Below, piece by piece: positions 63,903-64,000 of a stretch of 64,000 bases of DNA. This DNA comes from Pseudoalteromonas rubra. Lineage in GTDB: Bacteria; Pseudomonadota; Gammaproteobacteria; Enterobacterales; Alteromonadaceae. Position numbers and translations under genes: made by a program. The stretch is taken from NCBI RefSeq assembly GCF_000238295.3, contig NZ_AHCD03000044.1, positions 434,001-498,000 on the forward strand, given 5' to 3'. The notes beneath the pieces are model-generated. The model did no database searches and had not been told where the DNA came from. It was given only the letters and a program-made list of their open reading frames with translations. The number at the start of each line of letters is the position of its first letter. Position 1 is the stretch's first letter.

Positions 63903-64000
63903 ATGTTGCCGTTGCGGCTTTCCATAAAACATAAAATCACCCTGGGCTTTGGTGGTATTGGTATGTTGCTGGTTATTGCCAGTGCGCTGGCTTATTGGGC
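63903..64000 (+). CDS. Start of a probable methyl-accepting chemotaxis protein (partial, runs off right edge)
   Basis: The first 32 codons are visible, with AAGAAGGGG ahead of the ATG. The peptide MLPLRLSIKHKITLGFGG followed by IGMLLVIASALAY has the short basic N-terminus plus first transmembrane helix typical of chemoreceptors and some sensor kinases. The rest is outside the window, so the product cannot be confirmed. Confidence 0.45.
   Translation, partial: MLPLRLSIKHKITLGFGGIGMLLVIASALAYW

Overview
The window looks like a chromosomal segment of a marine gammaproteobacterium, most likely in or near Pseudoalteromonas (order Alteromonadales). This is an inference from gene content: a chitin/GlcNAc operon with a TonB receptor, FucP-like NagP, ROK kinase and GH20 enzyme; a tesA-ybbA-ybbP locus; many large secreted proteins; and GGDEF/EAL and hybrid-kinase signalling. 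I see no rRNA, tRNA, CRISPR array, integrase or transposase.

Layout. 1-14174 is a secretome region: a beta-helix protein cut by the left edge, a dermatopontin-like protein, a decayed TonB-receptor tail, a large Ig-like/DUF4855-like protein, a metzincin protease with its apparent pro-domain encoded as a separate gene, a tectonin-like beta-propeller and a TonB-dependent receptor. 14352-35467 is the most striking part: two tandem, diverged copies of one six-gene minus-strand unit. In transcription order each copy encodes a thermolysin-type (M4) protease with PKD and GEVED domains, a secreted protein ending in a Hint (intein/hedgehog-type) domain, a Cys-rich putative pore-forming-like protein, a small GEVED protein, and two further paralogues of the Cys-rich family. 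All six products have signal peptides. Both copies share a TATACT promoter element and three intercistronic RNA hairpins that keep their pairing while their bases change, so the whole unit appears to be maintained as a functional locus.

35816-39645 holds tesA, whose start codon overlaps that of the divergent ybbA-ybbP ABC transporter. 39774-41504 holds a class D beta-lactamase and an AraC-type regulator. 41737-50156 is a GlcNAc/chitin utilisation locus: operator-like palindrome, TonB receptor, unusual structured leader, then nagP, ROK kinase and beta-hexosaminidase with ATGA overlaps. 50199-53904 holds a lipoprotein amidohydrolase and an OmpR-type two-component pair. 54236-61624 is a signalling unit: hybrid kinase with three receiver domains, CheR, and a REC-PAS-GGDEF-EAL protein. 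The right end carries a membrane protein, a coiled-coil envelope protein and the first codons of a probable chemoreceptor.

The best candidate for an undescribed system is the duplicated six-gene unit, read here as a secreted, proteolytically processed, multi-component toxin or adhesion system. That function is inference; the architecture, duplication and conserved RNA structures are directly visible.
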